Of a DNA stretch of 64,000 nt, positions 22,901 through 41,639 are shown piece after piece (the first letter of the stretch is position 1; every line of letters starts with the position of its first letter). The position numbers and the translations under genes are program-made. The stretch comes from Erpetoichthys calabaricus (lineage: Eukaryota; Chordata; Cladistia; Polypteriformes; Polypteridae). The DNA is taken from positions 42,402,674 through 42,466,673 of the forward strand of contig NC_041396.2 of the NCBI RefSeq assembly GCF_900747795.2. The letters run 5' to 3'. The notes under the pieces were generated by a model. That model saw only the letters and a list, made by a program, of their open reading frames with translations. It had not been told where the DNA came from and did no database searches.

Positions 22901-23060
22901 CTATTGTTATCTCGGTTGCTTGGCAATGTTAAACTGCTCATGTGTAGACTTGGGTGTGTGTGCCCTGCAACAGACTGGCACACCATACTGGATGAATTCC
23001 TGCTTTGTGGTTATTGCTGCCCAGACAGGTTCAGTTCTCCTATGGCACTGCCTTAGGTTA
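22901..23060 (+). repeat. SINE 3' fragment
   Basis: 'gtgccctgcaacagactggc' and 'ttgctgcccagacaggttc' match a diverged fish SINE 3' module. Confidence 0.4.
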
Positions 23061-25079
23061 AGGAGGTGCACAATATATATGGCTGTAATTATTTGAACTG
23101 TTAAATACATTTGAGTATAACTAATGAAATGCATACAAGTACCACAAGGTTAATAACTATATAATCCAAAACATAGTAAGTGATTCAGGTGGAATCATTT
23201 GCTTCATTAAAGTAGCCAAAAACATTCAGGTCTAAAAGAAATTAATCACACTCAGTAGGGGAGTTGGTGTACCAAGAACATAAAATGAGAGAAAATAATG
23301 ACACAGTTTACTCAGAAAAGCAACATTCAGCATTAAAAACATTTAAAACAGTTTAAAAAGGAGTCAAGAAAATATTTTTACTTTGCAGAAAACAACAAAA
23401 ATGAAGCAAGTATCTCATTTAAACCTACAAATGAATGTCATTTAAACAAATCTACTTGCAACTTAAAAAGCACTCACACAGAAGGGATCAAAAGGGATGG
23501 CATCATCACGATGAAGGTGTGAAAGAAATAAAAACAAACCGAGACCATCAGACTTATTACCTGCGGCACCTAAGTAGTGGTCTGCCTTTTCAGACACTGT
23601 ACACCTAAAATGAATAGAAACATAAAACACAAGTTTCAAAAATAAATGAGGGACTGAAAGAAGTAATGGCATTACAAATTTGTGATCAAAACATAGCAAA
23701 TTTTATTCTTAATAATCTCATTTTGTGCTACAAATGGAAAACGAGACAGGTGATAAAGCAACTGCAGCATGTTTATTATGTACTACACACACTTGATGTT
23801 TTTATTTAGACATATAACAATTGGCACCTGGATATCAGTTTTTTAACAATGTTTTTTCATAAAATATCTGTGAAATCATTAAACAAAATGCTGTATGTTC
23901 ATAAAACGATATGGTGGGTGATTTGTATTATTTTTACAAATACATTTTAGTTAGAGATTTGAAAATGGTCAATAAATTATCCTTTATGATACCCATATGT
24001 TACAAAAGTGTCATTATTTTAAAATGCTATTTACAGAATATCAAGACAGAACTCCACACTGTTTGCCTTTTACAGGGATTGCAATAAAAAAGTATCTAAT
24101 TCTTTTCCAATAAATATACAAAAATAAAGCTCTAATACTGTATACATAAAAAAATACATTTTCGTAAAAAATGCCTACCAGTTAATGCACTCTAAAAGCT
24201 TTCAAGACAAAAATATTTGAGGAAAAAAATCTCACATTTTCTAAAGAACAAAATCATTTAGGAATAAACCTAAAAATCGTCAGTTCAAAAAGTAAACAAA
24301 TACAGAAATAATATTTAATAAATAGTACATGTCATCTGAAATGGAAAAGCAAGATAAAAAGCTCACAAAGACAATAAGTTGAATTATTTAGAACTATTCC
24401 TCCAAGTTCAATATATAGATTAATACGTTTACAACTTTTAATTACACTTTTTCCTTTAGAAATTAATTGGAAAAGCACTTCATATGAATCACTGCATAAA
24501 GACAGAGCTCAGATTCAAGCACAGGAATTTTTTATAAATTTCAAACCACAAACGTCTTTGGACAGGTGGATAAAGACAATATTTTTTATTCATAAACTAA
24601 AATGTTAATTCTGACAATCTCACCTATCTTAACTTCAGTAAAGATGTCAGTCAACATTACGCTGCTCGGTAGCTTTGGCGGTCTTGATCTGAACTGTTAA
24701 TATGCTCTCATTAGGTTCACGTTAAATGCAAAAGCAACTGTTGTTGTCATGTTTATTTGTCTCCATATATACAGAGTCCGTTTGTCTCTCAGTATATTTA
24801 TTCTTCAAAGAACTATTCCATAAATGTTCAAATTCTGCTGAGATATATCAGATAGAGTGTGCTGTACACATTTTTATAATTCAAAAAGGATTGGTAAATT
24901 TTCAAAATTGTCTTAAAACTGAGAACTATTCTGTGAGACCTCAATTACAGAATAATGTACTGTTTCAAATGTATCTTAGGAGAGGTGATTTAATGATATG
25001 CGTTTATACCTCTTAGATCAAGAAAATGATTAAAATCTCCAAGCTTGAAAGCCGTTATGTTCATTTAACTAAAGGCCAT
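23061..25079 (-). other. AT-rich, repeat-poor block with two exon-like segments
   Basis: No repeat family is recognisable across 2 kb, unlike its surroundings. On the minus strand 23604-23561 is a 44-nt segment with a good acceptor (ttctattcattttag) and donor (gcag|gtaataag), reading CTVSEKADHYLGAA. A second segment ends in a stop at 24649 and reads VQIKTAKATEQRNVD after an acceptor-like ttaacagttcag. I recognise neither peptide. They could be chance, or traces of an unidentified minus-strand gene. Confidence 0.2.
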
Positions 25080-25606
25080 GTCACATTACACAACTTTTCC
25101 AGGCATTCTCAGACACATAATCTTAAGGAGGGGAGGGCAGTCGTGGCGTGTTCCCATGACAGCCAGTTGTGTAGTATGACATAGCCAGCGATTCAGTCCA
25201 AACAATCTGCGACTCACCCAGGTAAAGATCAAACAGGTTTGATTTAATCTTAAGTTGTAGGGATGGGCGCGGTGTGGACAAGTGTTCACACGGAAGTACA
25301 ATGCATATAATGCAGCAACAAGGAATAAGGAACGCAGGTGTTTTGGACCTTGCACACAGAAGAGAGGCTTCTCTGTCTGATGTCTCATATTTTACATACC
25401 ATGATAGAATGGAAAAATCGCCCAAGATTATGGTTGAACTAACCATAATTGTAAAGCCTTGGTATAGCACCAACAGTGTCATTTGACCCCCGCCCCCCCC
25501 AGCAACTTCTAGTCACATAAAAAGATATACTTAAGAGACGAGATCTCCAACTGCAATCCCCTGTGTGTGTCACACTGGAAAGCCTCCAACTAGATGTTGT
25601 GTAAAG
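25080..25606. mobile_element. Non-autonomous DNA element with 'TTACACAAC' inverted ends
   Basis: The ends read ttacacaac (25086-25094) and gttgtgtaa (25596-25604). The interior at 25340-25440 matches, in reverse, 63800-63890 ('atgatacataaaac'/'gacgtcagatgg'/'tttgcaagg' blocks). No transposase is seen. It belongs with the copies at 11092, 12300 and 63573. Confidence 0.6.
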
Positions 25607-25904
25607 CGGCTTAAGTCTTCTTAAGAGGAGTGAAAGTGACATCACTTATACATGTCCTAACTTGTTTTTTTTTTTTTTTTTGGGGGGATTGTTCTACCTC
25701 TTCTTCAGTTAGGTTCCAGTAGATAACAGCATCAGTTTGAGCCAAAAATGCAGTTCAAACCTCTTTTCTGTTCCACTGCACCAATGTACTTGTATAACAG
25801 TATAAATGTTCAGATGACATTTTATCTTGAAAGTCAGTCAATCAATCAATCTTAAGCAGATACAGTAAATAATACTTCAACAATATCTGAATGAAAAAAA
25901 CATC

Positions 25905-26165
25905 ACATTACGTCAACATTCACCCACCCACTTCCTGAACCTGCACAGTTCAATTCAAAGCCGCAAGGAGCCTGGCAGCATTGGGTGTAATGTAGGGACC
26001 AACCTCGGAAAAGGTGGTAATCAATTGTGGGGCACACTATCTCACACTGGGCCAATACAGAGTTACCAATTAACCTGGCAAACATGTCTTTCAGATGTGT
26101 GAAGAAAAACCTGGAGTAACCTGGAGAAAAGATAGCATGGACACATAAAGGAGTACAGAGTAACC
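25905..26165 (-). repeat. SINE (minus strand), worn
   Basis: Read on the plus strand it gives the reverse of the usual module: 'cacccacccacttcctgaacc', 'agcctggcagcattgggtgt', then 'cctggagaaaagatagcatgg'. Similar modules occur at 36331-36592. Confidence 0.55.
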
Positions 26166-26172
26166 AGACCAG

Positions 26173-28295
26173 GGGCCTCATGTATAAATGGTGCATACGC
26201 ACAGAAATGTTGCATACGAACGTTTCCAAGCTCAAATCGTGATGTATAAAACCTAAACTTGGCGTAAAGCCACGCACATTTCCACGGTACCTCATACCCT
26301 GGCGTACGCTCGGTTTTGCAGACTGGCGGCACCCAGCGTCAAAGCAGTGCTACTGTTCCTGTGTGGTCACCCTTTCTTTCTTAGGCCCACATTCCTGACG
26401 CGGCTTTATAAATACACTGAAATTAACTGCATATTGTTTATTAGTGTAATGCATCTGATTGTAATTAACCTGCAGCAATATAATGGTCCAGGGAATAGCC
26501 ATAGTATTCCAAATACCATAACTGCTTTAGCGTTGTTATGCTCACTGCATCTTCTTCTTTCAGCTGCTCCCGTTAAGGGTTGCCACAGCAGATCATCTTT
26601 TTCCATATTACTCTCACTGCACCACTCGGAGAATTTATATCACTGTATCTGAGTGGGGAATCACAGCAGTAGCTGATCGGAAAGAGAATTATTGGTATAC
26701 AGTTTCAAGCACACTCTACCTCAGCCATGGCAAAACGCGTCAAAGCCTTTCCTGTACGGACCTCGCGTTTCAGAAACAGTTTCATCCCAAGAACTATAAA
26801 CGCACTCAATCAGTCCATCAAGTGCTCCTTGTAGAACTGTTTGTACTTATAAGTAAAATCACCTCACTGTAAACTTACACTACAGTTATAATATTGCACA
26901 ACCTGCGCCACTTTATGAAGTGCATATGATGACGATATCATTTTTAAGATGAAATGCAGCAAAATATGTTACTTATAGCATACAGATAAAACTAACTTAA
27001 TTTAAATAATCCGTATTTTTAATAATTAAACATGTGAGGACAAGGTGCCGCAGCGCTAGCTAGTTCATGGATAGCTCCTGCCTTGCGCTGTATTATTGCT
27101 GGTGCTGACGCGACACTGGAAGGATAGACGGATAGAATAATTAAACATGTACTACGAAGATATTTCAATGTTCCTTAAAAGTTTTGAAGAATCTGCGTTC
27201 TAAGCTTACAGTTGGCTTCACGTCTATTACAGAGCTGATTGTGTGGCGATTGGGTATTTGGAGAAAGAAAAAGTAAGGACAGGAATTGGAGGTTAGTACG
27301 TTTGAAAGAGACAGTACTTCTGTAATAAATTATTTAATCGAAGGTCGCACATGGCGCAGCACGCCTCTTGCATGAGACATGAACAATCACTGCGCCACCG
27401 TGTTCCCAAGTTTAATAACATGCTTTCATTCCTATCATCATGAAAAAGATATCACGTATACATCTCAGTATTTTAATCATTCAGAGAGCTGTAATATCAC
27501 AAATGCAATGGATTCTGTGTCCTGTCAGAGAAAGAGAAAGAACGGATGCACATAGTGATTCACACACATAGAGCACATAGAAGATCAAATACAGAACAAA
27601 GCATTTAACGTGCTACTTGAGAAACTAGTAAAATAAATGATTTTAAGATGAAGTTTATGATGTTCTACTTTAATGACAAAATAAACTACGTGATTAAAGT
27701 GGAAATTTCGAGATTAAAGTTGACATTTCGTGCTTTTTTCCCCACTGTGTGCCTATTTTTTTTCTCTGTACCCTAATAAGCTTTCATATGACACTCAGAC
27801 GGTCCGCTACGAGTTGCCTTTTCACGTTGACTTTGATATCTGACAACTTCTTTTTTATTTCGGGCACTGTGCGACTTTGTGAACTTGAGCTTTCGAGTTT
27901 CTCCGACACTATGTCACTCGATCAACTTTCTTTTGTTGATTATACCACTGTTTAAACCAACAAAGAGTACGTTTTTCCTTTGCCTTCACTTGGTATTCGC
28001 TGAAATTCTTATATTTTCCCCCGTGCTTTTCCCATTGTCTTTTCACAGAAGGCTATTTATATTGATTTGCATATTCAAAGAGGCATAATTCTGGGAGGAG
28101 TTGGGGTGGGACAGAAGGCGCGTGCACGTGCGTTACTTTTCACGCTGATCGGGATTTATGTAGTGGAAGAACGTGAAAGTTTGCGTGCGCACAGATTCCT
28201 GCATCTGGATTTTTCTGTGCGTACGCACATTCCCGCTTTTGTGCTTATGCCATGTTATAGTGTGAGTTCTACGCACGGCGTTATACATGAGGCCC
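26173..28295. mobile_element. PIF/Harbinger-type element, decayed
   Basis: 2.12 kb with inverted ends: GGGCCTCATGTATAAATGG at the left and the matching complement ending TATACATGAGGCCC at the right. It is flanked by the trinucleotide CAG on both sides (26170-26172 and 28296-28298), and 3-bp duplications are typical of PIF/Harbinger. The subterminal 'gtgcatacgcacagaaatg' and 'tctgtgcgtacgcac' blocks agree. 27640-27735 has the 'cgagattaaagttgacatttcg' segment seen in this fish family. No intact transposase remains, and a LINE piece is inserted. Confidence 0.75.
26726..26935 (+). repeat. LINE 3' fragment inside the Harbinger-type element
   Basis: The plus-strand frame reads VRTSRFRNSFIPRTINALN followed by a stop, like the conserved end of L2/Rex1-type reverse transcriptases, followed by a 3' UTR-like stretch. 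Confidence 0.55.
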
Positions 28296-28298
28296 CAG

Positions 28299-29860
28299 GA
28301 CTCAAAAAGTAGACTTGTGGGGAGAGCTGCCCTATATGACCTGTATGGGGAGTAAATACTTTAGGAAATAGAATATATTACTGATAATGGTAAAACTCAC
28401 TCCACGAGGCCACGTTTGGATACAATTTCACACCCTTTTAATGTTTACTCCTGGCCTCAATTTGACAATGCTGGAAAAGCAGAGAATAAAATAAAAAAAT
28501 TTAAATTGCATGACTGACTACAGTGAACCGTGTGAAGGAATCCATTATTATTTTAAATAGAATATAAACTGCTTCATGATGTAAAATTAAAACAGGCTTG
28601 AGACAAAATCTGATGGAACTTGTTGAGGATGTACTTCTTCATTAGATTTTCATGCACATTCTCCTACTACAATTCTACCAAAAAGATATAAACATATTTA
28701 TTACACATACAGTTCTTTAGCAAGATTCTGCCGGAGTGTTTCTCACCCGAGCTGTTGTGTTAGGGGGCTCATTATCACTGTGAGGTGACAGCATAGGGGC
28801 AGCAAAGCCAGGCATCATTAAGAGCTGTCAAAGCAGTACTGCCTTTGAATGACATGCTTAAAGAGCCTGCTGAGCATCAAGCAGATCTGGGCAGGTAGGG
28901 AGATGACAAGCGATCTCCATAATGTGAGATAAGCAGTCAGCCTGGTGAAAAGCAGTGCTTACATTTGCACAGCTCAAGGGACAGATGAAAATATATAATG
29001 GAGTGGAATAACATCATTCAATCTCTTCAACCCACACAACTCTTTTGACCAAAGTAACTTTCAAATTACAAGCGGCAAACACACTTGTTTACATAAACAT
29101 ACCCAATATTGTCGATGCTCTCATTTTAAGACAACATGGCATCTGCTTGCAATAACATTATAAAGTAAACCTCGGTGTGTTTAGGCTGTTTTTGGAAACA
29201 AAAAAAAGCATGATAACATTTTATGCTTTATTTAACGCTACAATATCACCAGTAATAATTAGGGTCTAAAATGGGAAATATGACCACCTATACTGAAAAT
29301 GCTTCTCTATGGCCAGCTGTGGTCAAGTGACACTGGCAGCTAGAAAACCAGTCAGGAAGGCACAATGAACACACACACACACACAAACACACACATTATG
29401 AAACCCAATACTATCAGATGATTAGCCACTCACTGTGCTTCATTCTTCTTTTCAGAAAAGTTGCTGTCCTGCCAAAAAAATAACTGTACTACATAAACTA
29501 CTTACGGTATTTATATTAAAAAAAAGGAGACTACAAATTCCATGTGCTTTACAGAGGGAAGTTGTGTTTTGGGTTTCTGTCATTCATTTAGGAATTTCTT
29601 GTCTAATCCGGGTCTTATGTGCGCAAGAAAGCACATAATCCAGAGGTGTAAAATGATAACCTTTACAGCTATCCAAAGAACTATTGAAACAGCAATTATT
29701 TTTATAAACATGATGCCGATTTTGACATTCTTACAGTATATACACAAGAAACAAGCGGGACTGGCTTGACTTAGTAGCATTAGAATGATATTATCTGCTG
29801 TGTTAAAGATTTTCGCTCTTTCTTATTTTACATTTTTGGCTTTATCATTAAAATGAACAA
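28299..29860. other. Gene-free stretch downstream of fam72
   Basis: AT-rich and repeat-poor, with a short (CA)n run at 29366-29396. Minus-strand AATAAA hexamers occur (for example near 29228), so part of it could be distal fam72 3' UTR. Confidence 0.35.
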
Positions 29861-29862
29861 TT

Positions 29863-29868
29863 TTTATT
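29863..29868 (-). other. fam72: Candidate fam72 polyadenylation signal
   Basis: The first AATAAA met on the minus strand after the fam72 stop codon, giving a 3' UTR of about 0.7 kb. It is inferred from position only. Confidence 0.35.
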
Positions 29869-30586
29869 TGTAAGGAGAACTGGTGCTGCAGTTTTGCCAG
29901 CACAATAAATGGATTCTTAAAACAAAAGTGCTACATTAGAGGGCTTTATGTTAAAAATGTTTTCCTTTTGATTAACAGCATTGCTTGTCCAATGCGAACC
30001 GTCAACTACGTTAAAGAGTGGCACAAAGTCATTTCACTGCTAGAACTGAAAACATTTTTTGGTGTGAAAGCTGTTTTAGTTTGGCTCTTGTCAGGTCTCA
30101 TTTTACAGGGTAGCTGGAATGCTAAAAAACCTGTTCATTCACGCCTTTTATAACTCAATATCTTGCCTGCAGGCTCCAACTTTCTAAACATGGGTAATTA
30201 CAGTAATCATTAAGTAGGAATTACACAGCTCCACAATGACTTCTTTGTGAATTTACCATTGCAGAACGATATTGCAGTGATAGGCCCACAGTGATATCTA
30301 ATGGAATCCTGCTTTTTCTCAGCAAGTATAATCGTTGTAAAGAGAAGAAAGTATCTCCAGGATGTAGAAAAGAAAAAGATATTCATTTTGGTGATGAATG
30401 GTCCAGAACAGCTGCTGAAAAGACTTGGACATGGACATGTGGAAGATGATTGCATTCCCAGTTTCATTGAACGGGCTTCCAAAACATAAACACAATTCCA
30501 GAATTCCACAGCACACACCTTGTGCTAATTTAACATAAATGTGTGCAACTGTTCTCCATGTTCACTAAACATTAAAAAAAGCAGTC

Positions 30587-37621
<7,035 letters not shown>

Positions 37622-37677
37622 TTACATCATTCCCTGTCATATTGAGATATCTCTCTCTATTTCTTATTACATACATA

Positions 37678-39181
37678 CAGTACATACATTCCAGAAAGTA
37701 TTCACAGCGCATCACTTTTTCCACATTCTGTTATGTTACAGCCTTATTCCAAAATGGACTACATTCATTTTTCCCCCTCAGAATTCTACACACAACACCC
37801 CATAATGACAACGTGAAAAACGTTTACTTGAGATTTTTGCAAATTTATTAAAAAAAAAAAAAAAACAAAAAACTGAGAAATCACAAGTATTCACAGCCTT
37901 TGCTCAATACTTTGTCGATGCACCTTTGGCAGCAATTACAGCCTCAAGTCTTTTTGAATATAATGCCACAAGCTTGGCACACCTATCCTTGGCCAATTTC
38001 GCTCATTCCTCTTTGCAGCACCTCTCAAGCTCCATCAGGTTGGATGGGAAGCATCGGTGCACAGCCATTTTAAGATCTCTCCAGAGATGCTCAATCAGAT
38101 TCAAGTCTGGGCTCTGGCTAGGCCACTCAAGGACATTCACAGAGTTGTCCTGAAGCCACTCCTTTGATATCTTGGCTGTGTGCTTAGGGTCGTTGTCCTG
38201 GTGAAAGATGAACCATCTGCCCAGTCTGAGGTCAAGAGCGCTTAGGAGCAGGTTTTCATCCAGGATGTCTCTGTACATTGATGCAGTCATCTTTTCCTTT
38301 ATCCTGACTAGTCTCCCAGTTCCTGCCGCTGAAAAACATCCCCACAGCATGATGCTGCCACCACCATGCTTCACTGCAGGGATGGTATTGGCCTGGTGAT
38401 GAGTGGTGCCTGGTTTCCTCCAAACGTGACGCCTGGCATTCACGCCAAAGAGTTCAATCTCTGTCTCATCAGACCAGAGAATTTTCTTTCTCATGGTCTG
38501 AGAGTCCTTCAGGTGCCTTTTGGCAAACTCCAGGTGGGCTGCAATGTGCCTTTTACTAAGGAGTGGCTTTCGTCTGGCCACTGTACCATACAGGCCTGAT
38601 TGGTGGATTGCTGCAGAGATGGTTGTCCTGGTGGTTTTGGACTTCTTCCACTTACGGATGATGGAGGCCACTGTGCTCATTGGGACCTTCAAAGCAGCAG
38701 AAATTTTTCTGTAACCTAACCCAGATTTGTGCCTCGAGACAATCCTGTCTCTGAGGTCTACAGACAATTCCTTTGACTTCATGCTTGGTTTGTGCTCTGA
38801 CATGAACTGTCAACTGTGGGACCTTAAATAGACAGGTGTGTGCCTTTCCAAATCATGTCCAATCAACTGAATTTACCACAGGTGGACTCCAATTAAGCTG
38901 CAGAAACATCTCAAGGATGATCAGGGGAAACAGGATGCACCTGAGCTCAATTTTGAACTTCATGGCAAAGGCTGTGAATACTTACTGTATGTACATGTGC
39001 TTTCTCAATTTTTTTTATAAATTTGCAAAAATCTCAAGTAAACTTTTTTCACATTGTCATTATGGGGTGTTGCGTGTAGAATTCGGAGGAAAAAAATGAA
39101 TTTAATCCATTTTGGAATAAGGCTATAACATAACAAAATGTGGAAAAAGTGATGCGCTGTGAATACTTTCTGGATGCACTG
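37678..39181 (-). mobile_element. Tc1/mariner element (copy 2), broken
   Basis: Same subfamily as 1030-2663, inverted relative to it. The right end is a clean GATGCACTG followed by TA at 39182-39183. The left end is worn ('cattccagaaagtattcac'). It lies in the fam72 intron between the untranslated exon and coding exon 1, on the same strand as the gene. Confidence 0.92.
37904..38803 (-). pseudogene. Tc1-like transposase pseudogene (copy 2)
   Basis: It starts MSEHKPSMKSKELS like copy 1. It keeps all three catalytic acids (WSDETEIELFG, HQDNDPKHTAK, NLIEHLW), with P to L beside the last. An in-frame 141-nt deletion removes the stretch equal to residues 61-107 of copy 1, that is the GRPR-like hook and second helical region. 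A TGG-to-TGA change after ERCCKEE (38003-38005) cuts off the last 33 or so residues. Confidence 0.93.
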
Positions 39182-39403
39182 TATTATATACAATACCAAC
39201 ATGACAAAAAACTCCATCGTCAACTTACAAGCATAGGAAAATGACAGTTGATCACAATGCTAGAAATAGTGAAATGCTTTTACAGATGAATATCCCAGGA
39301 AATGAGCAAGTCAAACATTTTAACAGCTGAACTTTGAAGGATGAGGTAAAATGTACAAAGAACAGTAAATGAAAAATAAAATATATTCAAAAGGAAACAG
39401 CAA

Positions 39404-39715
39404 AGGGTGGCACAGTGGTAGCTCTGCTGCTTTGCGACAAGAAGACTGGGATTCACAACCTGGATGCTGCCTGTGTGGAGTTTGCTTTTTCTTCCCGTGT
39501 CCATTTGGGTTTCCTCCAAAAGTCCAGAGACATGCAGATTAGGTGAACTGGTATTGCTAAATTGGCCCGGTTGCTTGTTTATGCAAATGTGTTCACCCTG
39601 CAATGGACTGGTGCCCTGTCCAGGGATTCTTCCAGCTTAGCACCCAGTACTTGCTGGGATAGGCTTCAGTTTCCCTACAACCCTGCTCAGGTTAAGCAGG
39701 TTTGAAGATGTGTGG
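39404..39715 (+). repeat. tRNA-type SINE with long 3' module
   Basis: It starts 'gggtggcacagtggtagctc', with 'gtgtggagtttgctttttct', 'gtccagagacatgcagatta', 'tgcaatggactggtgccct' and a 'gctgggataggcttcag' end. A near-full-length copy. Confidence 0.75.
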
Positions 39716-40151
39716 AAGAAAATATGAAATGCATTGAATTGAATTTAAGTTATCAGTAAAGAAATTTGGAAAGCTCTCAGCACCTACAGGAAATATTAAA
39801 ATACAAAACAAGGGCATATATGTCTTTATCTCTAAATAAATATGTCTACATTTTTAAATAAACTGAGGTTTCTTCATATTATTCTCTCTCATAGTTATTT
39901 TTTTCTTAATTTATGTAATACTTCATTTACCACTACGAAGTAGTTTCTATTTTCTTTCTCTTCTTTGTGTCTGTGCTAGCTCTTAATCTCTCTTAGAATA
40001 TATGCAGTGATGCATGTGATGATTCCATCTTCAGAAGTCTTTTATCCAAACGAAATGGTCATCATTTACTTAGCAAATGTTACATTTCAAAATACAGCTG
40101 ACATGAGACAGATAAAACTACCCTGGATAGATACATACATAAATGATGTGC

Positions 40152-40156
<5 letters not shown>

Positions 40157-40205
<49 letters not shown>

Positions 40206-40206
40206 A
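40157..40206. repeat. (TA)n microsatellite
   Basis: About 48 bp of TA dinucleotides with one interruption, in a fam72 intron. Confidence 0.95.
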
Positions 40207-40685
40207 GCGCATGATTCTGTTTGTTTAAAAATAAATTTATACTGACTAATTCATTTTTCAAGTTATATTACTGTACAATACATTGGGCTGATATGCTTAT
40301 GAAGAAACTGAAACCTGAAAAGTACAGAGAGAGAGAAGTACTACTAAGATAAAGCAACAAAATCAAACAGACCTCTGGGACAAGTTAACATTTATGCAAA
40401 AGGTTCTCAATAATACTAAGAATTTGAGGCCTATAAGCTTTATTTTTTGGAGATTCCCAAAGAGTGGGAACTAATTTAAAACAACCTGTTATATAATATA
40501 CGAATAAAAAGGGGAGTGCTGTTATTTTACAAGTATCATGGATGCAATTATTACCAGACATGTTAGAGAAACACATATCATTAGCAATCAGTCAACAGGA
40601 GTCTACATACAGTAAAGAATATTGCGTTTTGCTGATATACTTGCATTTTATGACAAGCAAAAAAAGCAATGGCTATTATATCAAC

Positions 40686-40760
40686 CACACAGGCGATGGT
40701 TAAATGCCTGTCACCAACTCACTCTGTGACCCTGAGCAAGTCACTAAATCTGCTTGCGAT
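40686..40760 (+). repeat. Partial SINE
   Basis: 'caccaactcactctgtgacc' followed by 'ctgagcaagtcactaaatctgc' matches the middle of the SINE at 54874. Confidence 0.4.
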
Positions 40761-40849
40761 CCAATAGTAAACATACTGTACATGCTCACAAACAGTTCTT
40801 TTTTGAGGAGATATGTTTTTAACAGTTTTTTTTTTTTTCCTCCAACAAG

Positions 40850-41345
40850 CACAATTGTTTTCTTTCCTCCTTCTCCTCTCTTCTTGTTTGGAGTATTGTG
40901 TGCATTTCTAGTTGCCACACTACAAGATAGATAAAGCAACACTTGAAGCTGTGCAGAGGAGAGTAACCAGATGTACCCTAGGACTTAATGATATGTCTTA
41001 CTCTAACAGACACATGGAATAAAAATGTTCAGGGGACTGTGTTGGGATCTAATCTGGGTCTTCAGAAATTCTCATTTATAAATTAGATCCAGCAGAATTC
41101 ATCCAACTAAACTGTGAATCACCTGCTCAATGACACCAGATGAAATTAAAGGGAAGCGCATTTAGGACTAAAGCCAGAAAGTACTTCTTTATGCAAAGAG
41201 TTGTGGGTATCAGGGACAAACTATTGAGACATGTAGATGAAGTTATAACCCTAACAACCTTTAAGAAGTATCTGGATGAAATACTGACACAGCTTAGCTA
41301 TTAGCTAAACGAACAAGCTTGATAGACTGTATGATCTCCTCTCGA
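40850..41345 (+). mobile_element. CR1-like LINE 3' fragment
   Basis: The plus-strand frames include LEYCVHF-like 'ggagtattgtgtgcatttc', TLEAVQRRVTRC and FRTKARKYFFMQRVVGI, then RHVDEVITLTTFKKYLDE. These are the closing motifs of CR1-type reverse transcriptases. It is 5'-truncated and holds several breaks. Confidence 0.7.
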
Positions 41346-41639
41346 TGGTCAAATTTCATATGTATTTCACTCCCGACTCTGACTCATCTGGCTGGGACAG
41401 AGGAGCTTCTTTTAGCTTGGCCCCCAGAGTGCAATGATGTTGCGCCCAGGGAGCATTTCCAGATCAGAAAGAACTTCATGAGAACCCCAGCAGTACTGTA
41501 TATCCGAACTACAGTTAACCTACTGCCTTGCAGGTATTCAAATAGGAGTGCCATTAGAGGGATGCTGCCACATCATTCATGGTCATTAAAGTTTACACCA
41601 ACTTGCACAAGTTGTTAATTACATCCTTACGACTATAAA

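Noticed and set aside
29366-29396. CRISPR-like short repeats ((CA)n and other microsatellites)
   Set aside because: Simple dinucleotide and tetranucleotide runs without spacers, in a vertebrate genome.
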